Assembly: GCF_036541425.1 (NCBI RefSeq)
Contig: NZ_JAZHFT010000016.1
Location: 34,038-98,037 of the forward strand
Source of the DNA: Consotaella aegiceratis
GTDB taxonomy: Bacteria > Pseudomonadota > Alphaproteobacteria > Rhizobiales > Rhizobiaceae
DNA: 64,000 bases
Reading direction: 5' to 3'
Part shown: positions 24,699-33,324 of the stretch, in pieces
Position numbering within the stretch: position 1 is the first letter of the stretch
Layout: every line of letters begins with the position of its first letter
Notes under the pieces: model-generated
What the model saw: only the letters and a program-made list of their open reading frames with translations
Told to the model about the DNA's origin: nothing
The model's database searches: none
Program-made: the position numbers and the translations under genes

Positions 24699-26324
24699 AT
24701 GAAATTCGCGACGGAAACGATCGTCGTCGCGGTCGTCGCTTTCCTGGCATTGCTGGGAGCGGCGTTCGCAGCCGACGAGGCGTTTAGGGTGCACTCTTAT
24801 GTGCTGTTTGCCGTCATGGCGATTGCCGCCATTGTTCTCATCCGGCGGGTGGAAGCCGTTCCGAGCGGTGCCAAATACACCATCTTCGGAGCGAGCGACG
24901 ACGGCTTCTATCTTGACGGTGTCATCCGTGCCGGCGCGATCGCGACCGTGTTCTGGGGCGTCGTCGGCTTTCTCGTCGGTGCCCTGATCGCCTCGCAGCT
25001 CGCCTGGCCGGTCCTCAACGTCGAGCCCTACTTGAACTTCGGGCGGCTGCGTCCGCTGCACACGTCGGCGGTGATCTTCGCCTTCGGCGGCAACGCGCTG
25101 TTGGCCACCTCCTTCTATGTCGTGCAGCGCACCTGCCGGGCCCGCCTGTTCGGCGGCAATCTCGCCTGGTGGGTGTTCTGGGGCTATCAGCTCTTTATCG
25201 TGCTGGCGGCCACCGGCTACGTCCTCGGCATCACCGAGGGGCGCGAATATGCCGAGCCCGAATGGTATGTCGACCTGTGGTTGACGCTGGTCTGGGTCGC
25301 CTATCTGGTGGTCTATCTCGGCACGATCGTGAAGCGCCGTGAGCCGCACATCTACGTGGCGAACTGGTTCTACCTGTCGTTCATCGTCACCATCGCGATG
25401 CTGCACGTCGTCAACAACCTGTCGATGCCGGTCAGCTTCCTCGGGGCAAAGAGCTATTCCGCCTTCTCGGGCGTCCAGGACGCTCTTACCCAGTGGTGGT
25501 ACGGCCACAATGCGGTGGGCTTCTTCCTGACGGCCGGCTTCCTCGGCATGATGTACTATTTCATCCCGAAGCAGGCGAACCGTCCGGTCTATTCCTACCG
25601 GCTGTCGATCGTGCACTTCTGGTCTCTGATCTTCCTCTATATCTGGGCCGGCCCGCACCACCTGCACTACACCGCGCTTCCCGACTGGGCGCAGACGCTC
25701 GGCATGGTGTTCTCTGTCATGCTGTGGATGCCCTCCTGGGGCGGCATGATCAACGGCCTGATGACGCTGTCAGGCGCGTGGGACAAGCTGCGCACCGACC
25801 CGATCATCCGCATGATGGTGATCGCTGTCGCGTTCTACGGCATGTCGACCTTCGAAGGGCCGATGATGTCGGTGAAGGCCGTCAATTCGCTCAGCCACTA
25901 CACCGACTGGACCATCGGCCACGTGCATTCCGGTGCGCTCGGCTGGGTCGGCATGATCTCCTTCGGCGCGATCTACTACCTGGTGCCGCGGCTGTGGGAG
26001 CGGAACCGTCTGTACAGTCTGCGTCTGGTCAACTGGCACTTCTGGCTGGCCACCATCGGCATCGTCATCTACGCGGCGTCGATGTGGGTGTCGGGCATCA
26101 TGCAGGGCCTGATGTGGCGCGAGTACGACGACCAGGGCTTCCTGGTGTACTCCTTCGCCGAGACCACGGCCGCCATGCATCCCTACTACGTCATGCGTCT
26201 CCTCGGCGGTCTGATGTACCTCACGGGCAGTCTGGTGATGGCCTACAACATCATCCAGACCATCCGCGGCGTCGAACGTACCGAAATCCCCATGGGCGAG
26301 ACTGCCCTGCAGCCGGCCGAGTAG
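24699..26324 (+). CDS. ccoN: cbb3-type cytochrome c oxidase subunit I CcoN
   Basis: A 541-residue catalytic subunit that reduces oxygen to water with high affinity. Twelve or more membrane helices are visible and the ligand histidines for the low-spin heme, high-spin heme and CuB lie in RPLHTSAVIFAFGGN, WWYGHNAVGFFLTAGFLG, AGPHHLHYTALPDW and TIGHVHSGALGWVG. The ATG at 24699 has TAGGAGGGG upstream; the frame open to 24549 is leader. Two extra N-terminal helices precede the core. First gene of ccoNOQP, 10 bp before ccoO. Confidence 0.98.
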   Translation: MKFATETIVVAVVAFLALLGAAFAADEAFRVHSYVLFAVMAIAAIVLIRRVEAVPSGAKYTIFGASDDGFYLDGVIRAGAIATVFWGVVGFLVGALIASQLAWPVLNVEPYLNFGRLRPLHTSAVIFAFGGNALLATSFYVVQRTCRARLFGGNLAWWVFWGYQLFIVLAATGYVLGITEGREYAEPEWYVDLWLTLVWVAYLVVYLGTIVKRREPHIYVANWFYLSFIVTIAMLHVVNNLSMPVSFLGAKSYSAFSGVQDALTQWWYGHNAVGFFLTAGFLGMMYYFIPKQANRPVYSYRLSIVHFWSLIFLYIWAGPHHLHYTALPDWAQTLGMVFSVMLWMPSWGGMINGLMTLSGAWDKLRTDPIIRMMVIAVAFYGMSTFEGPMMSVKAVNSLSHYTDWTIGHVHSGALGWVGMISFGAIYYLVPRLWERNRLYSLRLVNWHFWLATIGIVIYAASMWVSGIMQGLMWREYDDQGFLVYSFAETTAAMHPYYVMRLLGGLMYLTGSLVMAYNIIQTIRGVERTEIPMGETALQPAE

Positions 26325-26334
26325 GGAGAGCACG

Positions 26335-27135
26335 ATGGCCAAGGACAAAGCGAATACCATGGCGGGGGAGCCGCCTGAGGCTAAGGCGGACCCCATCGCC
26401 CGTGGGCTGATCACGCACCACGACAAGATCGAGCGCAGCGCCACGCTGCTCCTGGTCCTGTCCTTCCTGGTGGTGACCATCGGCGGCATCGTCGAGATCG
26501 TGCCGCTGTTCTACCTGGAGAACACCATTGAGAAGGTGGAGGGCATGCGGCCCTACACGCCGCTCGAACTGGCAGGCCGCAACATCTACATCCGCGAGGG
26601 CTGCTACAACTGCCACAGCCAGATGATCCGGCCGTTCCGCGACGAGGTGGAGCGCTACGGCCATTACTCGCTGGCAGCGGAATCGATGTACGACCATCCG
26701 TTCCAGTGGGGCTCCAAGCGCACCGGGCCGGATCTCGCCCGGGTGGGTGGGCGCTACAGCGACGAATGGCACGTCGCGCATCTGAAGGATCCGCGCTCGG
26801 TGGTGCCTGAATCCATCATGCCGACCTACTCGTTCCTGGCCGAGCAGCCGCTGGAGGTGCCGAATATCTCGGCTCATCTGGTCGCCAATGCCGATGTGGG
26901 CGTGCCGTATACGGAAGAGGACATCGAGAACGCCGAAGCCGATCTCGTAGCGCAGGCCACGCCCGACGCCGACACGGCGGGCCTGGAGCAGCGCTATCCG
27001 AAGGTGGTGGCGCGTGACTTCGACGGCGATCCCGGCACGATCACCGAGATGGACGCTCTCGTCGCCTATCTGCAGATGCTGGGGACGTTGGTCGACGTCA
27101 ATTCCTACAATCCCGGCCCGGGGGAGCAGCGCTGA
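26335..27135 (+). CDS. ccoO: cbb3 oxidase monoheme cytochrome c subunit CcoO
   Basis: A 266-residue membrane-anchored cytochrome c. One helix (about residues 38-60) anchors it, and the heme c site is CYNCH near residue 90, in REGCYNCHSQMIRPFRDEVE; the axial methionine is likely in VPESIMPTYSFL. TAGGGAGAG precedes the ATG. The stop overlaps the ccoQ start by one base (TGATG). Confidence 0.97.
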   Translation: MAKDKANTMAGEPPEAKADPIARGLITHHDKIERSATLLLVLSFLVVTIGGIVEIVPLFYLENTIEKVEGMRPYTPLELAGRNIYIREGCYNCHSQMIRPFRDEVERYGHYSLAAESMYDHPFQWGSKRTGPDLARVGGRYSDEWHVAHLKDPRSVVPESIMPTYSFLAEQPLEVPNISAHLVANADVGVPYTEEDIENAEADLVAQATPDADTAGLEQRYPKVVARDFDGDPGTITEMDALVAYLQMLGTLVDVNSYNPGPGEQR

Positions 27136-27305
27136 TGGAGGCTTACAACGCGTTGCGTGGGTTCGCGGACTCTTGGGGCCTCGCCTTCATGTTCGCGTTC
27201 TTCGCGGTCTCCATCGCCTTTGTGCTGCTTCGGCCCCGCGCGGCCCAGCAGGCCCGCGATGCGGCTGCCATTCCCTTCAAGGAGGACCATGTCGATGGCG
27301 AATGA
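27135..27305 (+). CDS. ccoQ: cbb3 oxidase small subunit CcoQ
   Basis: A 56-residue single-pass protein that stabilises the oxidase. It reads MEAYNALRGFADSWGLAFMF... with one helix at about residues 14-32 and a charged C-terminus ending PFKEDHVDGE. The TGATG junction couples it to ccoO, and its last 17 bases overlap the start of ccoP. Length and layout match the CcoQ/FixQ family. Confidence 0.94.
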   Translation: MEAYNALRGFADSWGLAFMFAFFAVSIAFVLLRPRAAQQARDAAAIPFKEDHVDGE

Positions 27306-28206
27306 CGAAATGGAGGAGGCCACCGGCAGGGAAGTCGATCCGGCCACGGGGACGGAAACGACGGGGCATTCCTGGGACGGCATCAAGGAGCTCAACACGC
27401 CGCTGCCGCGGTGGTGGCTTTGGACCTTCTACGGCACCATCGTGTTTGCGCTGATCTATGTCGTGCTCTATCCGGCAATTCCGCTGGTGCATTCGGCAAC
27501 GGGCGGCCTGCTCGGCTGGCACAGCCGCACGGACCTTGAGGAGACGCAGGTGGCGGCGGCCGAAGGCCAGGCTCAGTTCCGCGACCAGATCGCGGCGACG
27601 CCGATCGCCGAAATCGTGACCAATGCGGACCTCTTCCGCTTCGCCAGCGCGGCCGGCCGGTCGGCTTTTGCCGTCAACTGCGTCCAGTGCCATGGTTCGG
27701 GCGCGACCGGCGGTCCGGGTTTTCCGAACCTGCAGGACGACGACTGGCTGTGGGGCGGTTCGATCGAGGACATCTACACCACGATCTCGCACGGCGTGCG
27801 CAGCGACGACGACGAGACACGCTATTCCGAGATGCCGGCCTTCGGCCGAGATGGCGTGCTCGACCGCGACCAGATCCGCAACGTGGCCGCCTATGTTCTG
27901 AGCCTGTCCGGCCATCATGCCGAACTCGGCAATCCTCAGGACGGCACACAGATCTTCGCCGACAATTGTGCCATGTGCCACGGCGAGACTGCAGAGGGCA
28001 TGCACGAACTGGGCGCGCCCAACCTGACGGACGCGATCTGGCTGTATGGCGACGAGGAGGCGGACATCATCGCGCAGGTGAGCAATCCGCGCCATGGCGT
28101 CATGCCGGCCTGGCTGCCGCGCCTCGGCGATACCACCGTCAAGGAGCTGGCGAGCTACGTTTATTCGCTTGGCGGCGCCACGGTGGAGCAGGCCTCGATC
28201 GACTGA
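27289..28206 (+). CDS. ccoP: cbb3 oxidase diheme cytochrome c subunit CcoP
   Basis: A 305-residue membrane-anchored electron entry subunit. An N-terminal helix (about residues 42-65, WWLWTFYGTIVFALIYVVLY) is followed by two cytochrome c domains with CVQCH near residue 131 and CAMCH near residue 229. ATG at 27289 follows AAGGAGG inside ccoQ; a second ATG two codons later is possible. Overlaps ccoQ by 17 bases. A hairpin follows the stop. Confidence 0.97.
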   Translation: MSMANDEMEEATGREVDPATGTETTGHSWDGIKELNTPLPRWWLWTFYGTIVFALIYVVLYPAIPLVHSATGGLLGWHSRTDLEETQVAAAEGQAQFRDQIAATPIAEIVTNADLFRFASAAGRSAFAVNCVQCHGSGATGGPGFPNLQDDDWLWGGSIEDIYTTISHGVRSDDDETRYSEMPAFGRDGVLDRDQIRNVAAYVLSLSGHHAELGNPQDGTQIFADNCAMCHGETAEGMHELGAPNLTDAIWLYGDEEADIIAQVSNPRHGVMPAWLPRLGDTTVKELASYVYSLGGATVEQASID

Positions 28207-28219
28207 CGCCTGGAATAGC

Positions 28220-28242
28220 TCGGCCGCGGTTGCCGCGGCCGA
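28220..28242 (+). terminator. Hairpin after ccoP
   Basis: TCGGCCGCGG (28220-28229) and CCGCGGCCGA (28233-28242) form a perfect 10-bp stem with a 3-nt loop and no T run. It probably protects the ccoNOQP mRNA end or attenuates read-through into ccoG. Confidence 0.6.
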
Positions 28243-28298
28243 ACTCCGGCTCGACTAAGTCTCCGCCGGCTTACGTATATTCCCGGACTTTCATATTA

Positions 28299-28317
28299 GA
28301 CATGGTTTAGCCATGTC
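28299..28317 (+). promoter_or_regulatory. Leader hairpin before ccoG
   Basis: GACATGG (28299-28305) and CCATGTC (28311-28317) form a perfect 7-bp stem with a 5-nt loop, 12 bp before the ccoG ribosome site. Role unknown. Confidence 0.4.
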
Positions 28318-28340
28318 AGGGCTCCACACGGAGGATGCCC

Positions 28341-29897
28341 ATGCTGACCCAAACCGAGGTGGAGCGTTTCGACGTCGAGCCGGTCAACAGCGGCTTCAAG
28401 AAGAAACGCCCCTCGCTCTATGCCGCCCGCAAGAAGATCCATCCCCGGCGCGCTCACGGGAATTTCCGGCGCCTGAAATGGATCATCATGGCGGTGACCC
28501 TGGCGATCTACTATCTGACGCCCTGGCTGCGCTGGGATCGCGGTCCCTTCGCGCCGGATCAGGCGGTGCTGGTCGATCTCGCCAATCGGCGCTTCTACTT
28601 CTTCTTCATCGAGATCTGGCCGCAGGAATTCTTCTACGTCGCGGGCCTGCTCATCATGGCGGGGCTCGGGCTGTTCCTGATCACCTCCGTGGCAGGCCGC
28701 GTGTGGTGCGGCTATACCTGTCCGCAGACCGTTTGGGTCGACCTGTTTCTGGTGGTCGAGCGTTTCTTCGAGGGCGAGCGCAACAAGCGGATCGCGCTCG
28801 ACCAAGCGCCGATGAGCTTCGACAAGTTTCGCAAGCGCTTCGCCAAGCATGCGACCTGGCTGTTGATCGCGGTGCTGACCGGCGGCGCGTGGATCTTCTA
28901 TTTCGCCGATGCGCCCACGCTGGCGCGCGACCTCTTCCACTTCGAAGCGCCGATGGTGGCCTACACGACCATCGGCGTGCTGACGGCCACCACCTACATC
29001 TTCGGCGGGCTGATGCGCGAGCAGGTGTGCACCTACATGTGCCCCTGGCCGCGCATCCAGGCGGCGATGCTGGACGAGCACTCGCTGGTCGTCACCTATA
29101 ATGACTGGCGCGGCGAGCCGCGTTCTCGTCACCAGAAGAGGGCGATGGCGCAAGGCACCCCGGTCGGCGACTGCGTCGACTGCAACGCCTGTGTCTCGGT
29201 GTGCCCGATGGGCATCGACATCCGTGAGGGCCAGCAACTGGAATGCATCACCTGCGCGCTGTGCATCGATGCCTGCAACGGCGTGATGGACCGTGTCGGG
29301 CGCGAGCGCGGGCTGATTTCCTATGCGACGCTCGCCGACTACAACGCCAACATGGTCAGGGCGACCGATGCGGACGGCGTTATCGAGCCGGGCCGGGTAC
29401 GCGATGCGGCCGGCCGTCTGCGCGAGGGGTTCACCCATTTCCGCTGGCGCGAGCTGGTGCGGCTCAGGACCATCATCTATTTCGTCATCTGGGCCTCGAT
29501 CGGCCTGCTGATGGCGGCGTCGCTCGCCACCCGCACCCGGCTCGACGTGGCCGTGGCTCATGACCGCAACCCGATCTACGTCCAGCTGTCCGACGGTTCG
29601 ATCCGCAATGGCTATACGTTGAAGATCTCCAACATGGTGCCGGAGCCGCGCGACTTTTCCGTCAGTCTGGAAGGGTTGCCCGATGCGACGCTCGAACTGC
29701 CAGGCGTCGCGCTACGCGACCCGCGTTCGGTGGTTCTGACGGCCGAGCCCGACAAGGTTCTGACCCAGCGCGTGCTGGTCATCCTGCCGCCTTCGGCGAT
29801 CGACGACAGCCGGCAGTCCTTCGGCTTCGTCGTCAAGCAGGTCGACGGTTCGGAAACCGCCGAGATCGACGCCGTCTTCGATGCACCAGAGAGGTAG
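28341..29897 (+). CDS. ccoG: cbb3 oxidase accessory ferredoxin-type protein CcoG
   Basis: A 518-residue inner-membrane iron-sulfur protein (FixG/RdxA) needed to assemble the oxidase, thought to reduce copper for it. Several helices, a CxxxCP motif (WCGYTCPQ), another Cys cluster (CTYMCPWPRIQ) and two 4Fe-4S ferredoxin motifs CVDCNACVSVCPMGID and CITCALCIDAC are visible; an Ig-like C-terminal domain follows. I prefer the ATG at 28341 because GGAGG at 28330-28334 is spaced six bases from it and touches the ATG at 28335. It overlaps nothing and is followed by ccoH after 3 bp. Confidence 0.95.
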   Translation: MLTQTEVERFDVEPVNSGFKKKRPSLYAARKKIHPRRAHGNFRRLKWIIMAVTLAIYYLTPWLRWDRGPFAPDQAVLVDLANRRFYFFFIEIWPQEFFYVAGLLIMAGLGLFLITSVAGRVWCGYTCPQTVWVDLFLVVERFFEGERNKRIALDQAPMSFDKFRKRFAKHATWLLIAVLTGGAWIFYFADAPTLARDLFHFEAPMVAYTTIGVLTATTYIFGGLMREQVCTYMCPWPRIQAAMLDEHSLVVTYNDWRGEPRSRHQKRAMAQGTPVGDCVDCNACVSVCPMGIDIREGQQLECITCALCIDACNGVMDRVGRERGLISYATLADYNANMVRATDADGVIEPGRVRDAAGRLREGFTHFRWRELVRLRTIIYFVIWASIGLLMAASLATRTRLDVAVAHDRNPIYVQLSDGSIRNGYTLKISNMVPEPRDFSVSLEGLPDATLELPGVALRDPRSVVLTAEPDKVLTQRVLVILPPSAIDDSRQSFGFVVKQVDGSETAEIDAVFDAPER

Positions 29898-29900
29898 CCG

Positions 29901-30380
29901 ATGAGCAAGCCCGAAAAGCCCCGCGAATTCACGGGCAAGCACATGGCGCTCATCATGGTCGGCTTTTTCGGCACGATCATCGCCGTCAACTTCGCCATGG
30001 CCTTCGCCGCTACCGGCACCTGGTCCGGGCTCGTGGTCGAAAACTCCTATGTGGCGAGCCAGCACTTCAACGAGAAACTGGCCGCCGTGAAACGGCAGAA
30101 GGAACTGGGCTGGACCGCGAAGTTCGACGTCCACGAACACCGGGTCAGCGTCGATCTGCGCGACGAGACGGGCAATCCGCCGGCCGAGACGGCGCGCATC
30201 GTCATGACGCGTCCGACGACGGACACCGACGACCATATCCTGACCGCGGCGCTGGACGGCGACGGTCGGCTAACCGCCGATGCCGATCTCGGCCCGGGTC
30301 TGTGGGATGCAACGTTCGAGGCGGTGGGGCGCGATGGCGAACCGTTCGTCGCGACGCATCGCTTCGTCATTCACGATTAG
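29901..30380 (+). CDS. ccoH: cbb3 oxidase assembly protein CcoH
   Basis: A 159-residue FixH/CcoH-family protein. One N-terminal helix (about residues 15-37, MALIMVGFFGTIIAVNFAMA) anchors a beta-rich periplasmic domain; GLVVENSYVASQHFNEKL is the family signature. It works with CcoG and CcoI to insert copper or stabilise subunits. It starts 3 bp after ccoG with a GAGAGGT ribosome site. Confidence 0.93.
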   Translation: MSKPEKPREFTGKHMALIMVGFFGTIIAVNFAMAFAATGTWSGLVVENSYVASQHFNEKLAAVKRQKELGWTAKFDVHEHRVSVDLRDETGNPPAETARIVMTRPTTDTDDHILTAALDGDGRLTADADLGPGLWDATFEAVGRDGEPFVATHRFVIHD

Positions 30381-30634
30381 CCGGGGCACAGGGACGTCGG
30401 AGGGACATCGAGGCCGGCTTCAAGCGAGATGTGATTGGGGCTTGCCTGTTCGTTGCCCTATCCTGGCCCTGTTGTATGGCCGCATTCGAGCAATGACGCC
30501 CCAGTCGGAGCGCGTGCGTCCAGGGTATCCGGTATGGCAGTGATACCGCGCCCTTTCCTGTTTGCGGAGCAGCGATAGCGCTTAAAGGCTTCGGCTGACC
30601 TGTCGTGCTCCTGAGTTGCGGATGGAGGCTCGCG

Positions 30635-32938
30635 ATGAGCTGTTGCGGGGGAACCGCCGTTTCCGAGACCGAGCTTGCGCCCGACTCGCAGGACCTGCGC
30701 CGGGAAGAGTTCTCGCGGTCCGGCGTGGAGGACGGCGAGGGCGGCATCCGCTACGTCTTCACCGTGCCCGAGGTGCACTGTGCCGCCTGTATCTCGACCA
30801 TCGAGCGCGCATTGGGGCGTCTGGACGGTGTCACCGCGGCGCGCGTCAACCTGTCGACCCGGCGTGTGCGCGTGGCCGCCGATCCCGGCATGGAAGACCC
30901 CTACCGCATCGTCGAGACGGTGGAGCGCCTGGGCTATACGGTGTCCTTCATCGATCTGGCGGCCGAGGACGAAAAGTCGGACCCGGTGTTTGCCGGGCTG
31001 ATGCGCGCGCTCGTCGTCGCAGGCTTCGCGGCCGGCAACATCATGCTGCTGTCGGTGTCGGTGTGGTCGGGCGCCGAGGGCGAGACCCGCCATCTCTTCC
31101 AGTTGGTCTCAGGCGCCATCGCCGTGCCGGCCGTCATCTATGCCGGCCAGCCGTTCTACCGGTCGGCGCTCGCGGCGTTGCGTGGCGGCCACCTGAACAT
31201 GGACGTGCCGATCTCGCTGGCGGTGCTCCTGACCCTCGGCATGAGCGTCTACGAGGCGTTCCTCGGCGGCGGCGAAACCTGGTTCGATGCCTCCGCCACG
31301 CTGGTCTTCTTCCTGTTGATCGGCCGGGTGCTCGATCAGCAGATGCGCGAAAGAGCGCGCAGTTCCATCCAAAGCCTGACCCGAATGGCGGCCAAGGGCG
31401 CCATGGTCGTCGATGGCGACGGCGAGGTCGGCTATGCGCCGGTCGACGAGGTGCGCCTCGGCATGCGTCTGAAGGTGGCGATGGGCGAGCGCTTCCCGGT
31501 CGACGGGCGCCTGCTGTCCGTCCGCACCGATGTGGACCGGTCCCTTGCCACGGGCGAGAGCCTGCCGGTCGCGCTGCGGCAAGGCGACGTGGTCGAAGCC
31601 GGCGCTTTGAACCTGACCACGCCGGTCGAGATCGAGGCGACCGCCGATGCCGAGCACAGCCTGATTGCCGAGATGGTGCGGCTGATGGAGGCGGCCGAGC
31701 AGGGCAAGGCGGCCTACATGCGGCTTGCCGATCGGGCGGCCTCCGCCTATGCGCCGATCGTTCACGTGCTGGCAGCGGCGACCTTCGTCGGCTGGATGGT
31801 CGTCTCCGGCGACTGGCACGATTCGCTCAGGGCCGCCATCGCGGTGCTGATCATCACCTGCCCCTGTGCTCTCGGGCTGGCCGTGCCGATCGCCCAGGTG
31901 GTCGGCGCCGGCATTCTGTTGAAACGCGGCATCATGGTTCGCACCGGCTCCGCCTTCGAGCGGATGGCGGAAATCCGGCAGGTCGTCTTCGACAAGACCG
32001 GCACGCTGACGCTGCCCGGCAGCCTCGCCGTCGATCCGTCGGTCTCGCCGGACGATCTGGCCTTGGCTGCGGGCCTTGCCGAGGCGAGCCGCCACCCCTT
32101 GTCGCGGGCGGTTACGGCATCGTTGCGGGCGCGCGGCTTGTCGCGGACCACGGTGACCAATGTGGTCGAGACGCCCGGCGAGGGCATGGAAGGCCGACTC
32201 GCCGACAGTCGCCGTGTCCGGCTCGGGCGGCTCGCCTGGGTCGGTGAGATCGCTGCCGGCCATCCGGCGGAGGGAACGGCCGGCCTGTGGCTCGCGTTCG
32301 ATGGCGGACCGGTCAAGGCCCTGCCGGTCGACGGCACCTTGCGGCCCGCCGCCGCCGAGACGATCGCCGATCTGGCCGCGAAAGGCCTGCCTGCCTGGAT
32401 CTTGTCCGGCGATCGCCGGCGGAGCGTCGAAGCGGCCGCCGCGGCTTTGAACCTGCCGGCCGACCATGCGCTTGCCGAATTGTCCCCGCGTGGCAAGATC
32501 GAGGCCGTCGAGCGGCTCTCCGGCGCGGGAGCCGTGCTCTATGTCGGCGACGGCATCAACGACGCGCCGGCGCTTGCCAGCGCTCACGTCTCGATGACGC
32601 CGGCCGATGCCTCGGATGTCGGCCGCGCCAGCGCCGATTTCATCTTCACCGGCCGCTCGCTTGCGGCGGTCAAGGATGCATGGGCGCTCTCGAAGGCTGT
32701 GCTGGCGACGGTACGCCAGAACTTCGCCCTGGCAATCCTCTACAACGTGATCGCGGTGCCGCTTGCCATCTTTGGCGAGGTGACGCCGCTGATCGCTGCG
32801 ATCGCCATGTCGGCATCGTCGCTGGTGGTCGTCAGCAATGCGCTGCGGCTGCGGATCGCCTTCCGCGACCGGTCGGCAGAGCCGCAGCGGCGCGATTCGC
32901 TGGCAAAGCCGGCGTCCAGGCTGGAGGCCGCCGCATGA
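30635..32938 (+). CDS. ccoI: Copper-exporting-type P1B ATPase CcoI (FixI)
   Basis: A 767-residue P-type ATPase that delivers copper for cbb3 oxidase assembly. A heavy-metal-associated domain lies at about residues 35-105 with a CAAC metal motif (VPEVHCAACISTIE). The transmembrane metal site is CPC (IITCPCALGLAVP, near residue 408) and the phosphorylated aspartate is in DKTGTLT near residue 453; GDGINDAPAL is the hinge motif. A second Cys pair is at the start (MSCCGG). The ATG at 30635 has GGAGG upstream. A 254-bp gap separates it from ccoH, unlike the tight spacing elsewhere in the set. Confidence 0.95.
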   Translation: MSCCGGTAVSETELAPDSQDLRREEFSRSGVEDGEGGIRYVFTVPEVHCAACISTIERALGRLDGVTAARVNLSTRRVRVAADPGMEDPYRIVETVERLGYTVSFIDLAAEDEKSDPVFAGLMRALVVAGFAAGNIMLLSVSVWSGAEGETRHLFQLVSGAIAVPAVIYAGQPFYRSALAALRGGHLNMDVPISLAVLLTLGMSVYEAFLGGGETWFDASATLVFFLLIGRVLDQQMRERARSSIQSLTRMAAKGAMVVDGDGEVGYAPVDEVRLGMRLKVAMGERFPVDGRLLSVRTDVDRSLATGESLPVALRQGDVVEAGALNLTTPVEIEATADAEHSLIAEMVRLMEAAEQGKAAYMRLADRAASAYAPIVHVLAAATFVGWMVVSGDWHDSLRAAIAVLIITCPCALGLAVPIAQVVGAGILLKRGIMVRTGSAFERMAEIRQVVFDKTGTLTLPGSLAVDPSVSPDDLALAAGLAEASRHPLSRAVTASLRARGLSRTTVTNVVETPGEGMEGRLADSRRVRLGRLAWVGEIAAGHPAEGTAGLWLAFDGGPVKALPVDGTLRPAAAETIADLAAKGLPAWILSGDRRRSVEAAAAALNLPADHALAELSPRGKIEAVERLSGAGAVLYVGDGINDAPALASAHVSMTPADASDVGRASADFIFTGRSLAAVKDAWALSKAVLATVRQNFALAILYNVIAVPLAIFGEVTPLIAAIAMSASSLVVVSNALRLRIAFRDRSAEPQRRDSLAKPASRLEAAA

Positions 32939-33075
32939 ACGTGCTTGTGTTTTTGATCCCGATCGCCATCGGTCTCGGCGGCCTCGGCCTCGGGGCCTTC
33001 CTCTGGGCCTATCGCAACGGCCAGTTCGACGATCTGGAAGGCGATGCGGTACGCATCCTGGAGGATGACGACTGA
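32935..33075 (+). CDS. ccoS: cbb3 oxidase maturation protein CcoS
   Basis: A 46-residue protein with one N-terminal helix (MNVLVFLIPIAIGLGGLGLG) and a short acidic tail containing QFDDLEGDAVRIL, the CcoS/FixS family signature. It is needed for insertion of heme or copper into the oxidase. Starts inside the ccoI stop region (ATGA overlap). Confidence 0.93.
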   Translation: MNVLVFLIPIAIGLGGLGLGAFLWAYRNGQFDDLEGDAVRILEDDD

Positions 33076-33324
33076 TCCGCCCTCCAGGCCCTCATCATCA
33101 CGGGCCGGAAAGGTCGCGGAGCACCGCACTCTCTCGAAACGTCTACCGGCGAAGCCGGGCGATCGGGCTGCGCACCGATTTCGCGCGAACCTGTCCCACC
33201 TTACGAAACTGTCATGCCATCGAAGGGGTCCTGTAATCTGTGCTGTCCTATCTAGGGAGACGAAGACGGGGGACGGTCCCTGCCGGACGCTGCCGTCGCG
33301 GTCGAATCTCAGAAAGGATCAACG

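Noticed and set aside
30302..30496. Short hydrophobic frame in the ccoH-ccoI gap
   Set aside because: It mostly overlaps ccoH in another frame, and the distal part has no ribosome site.
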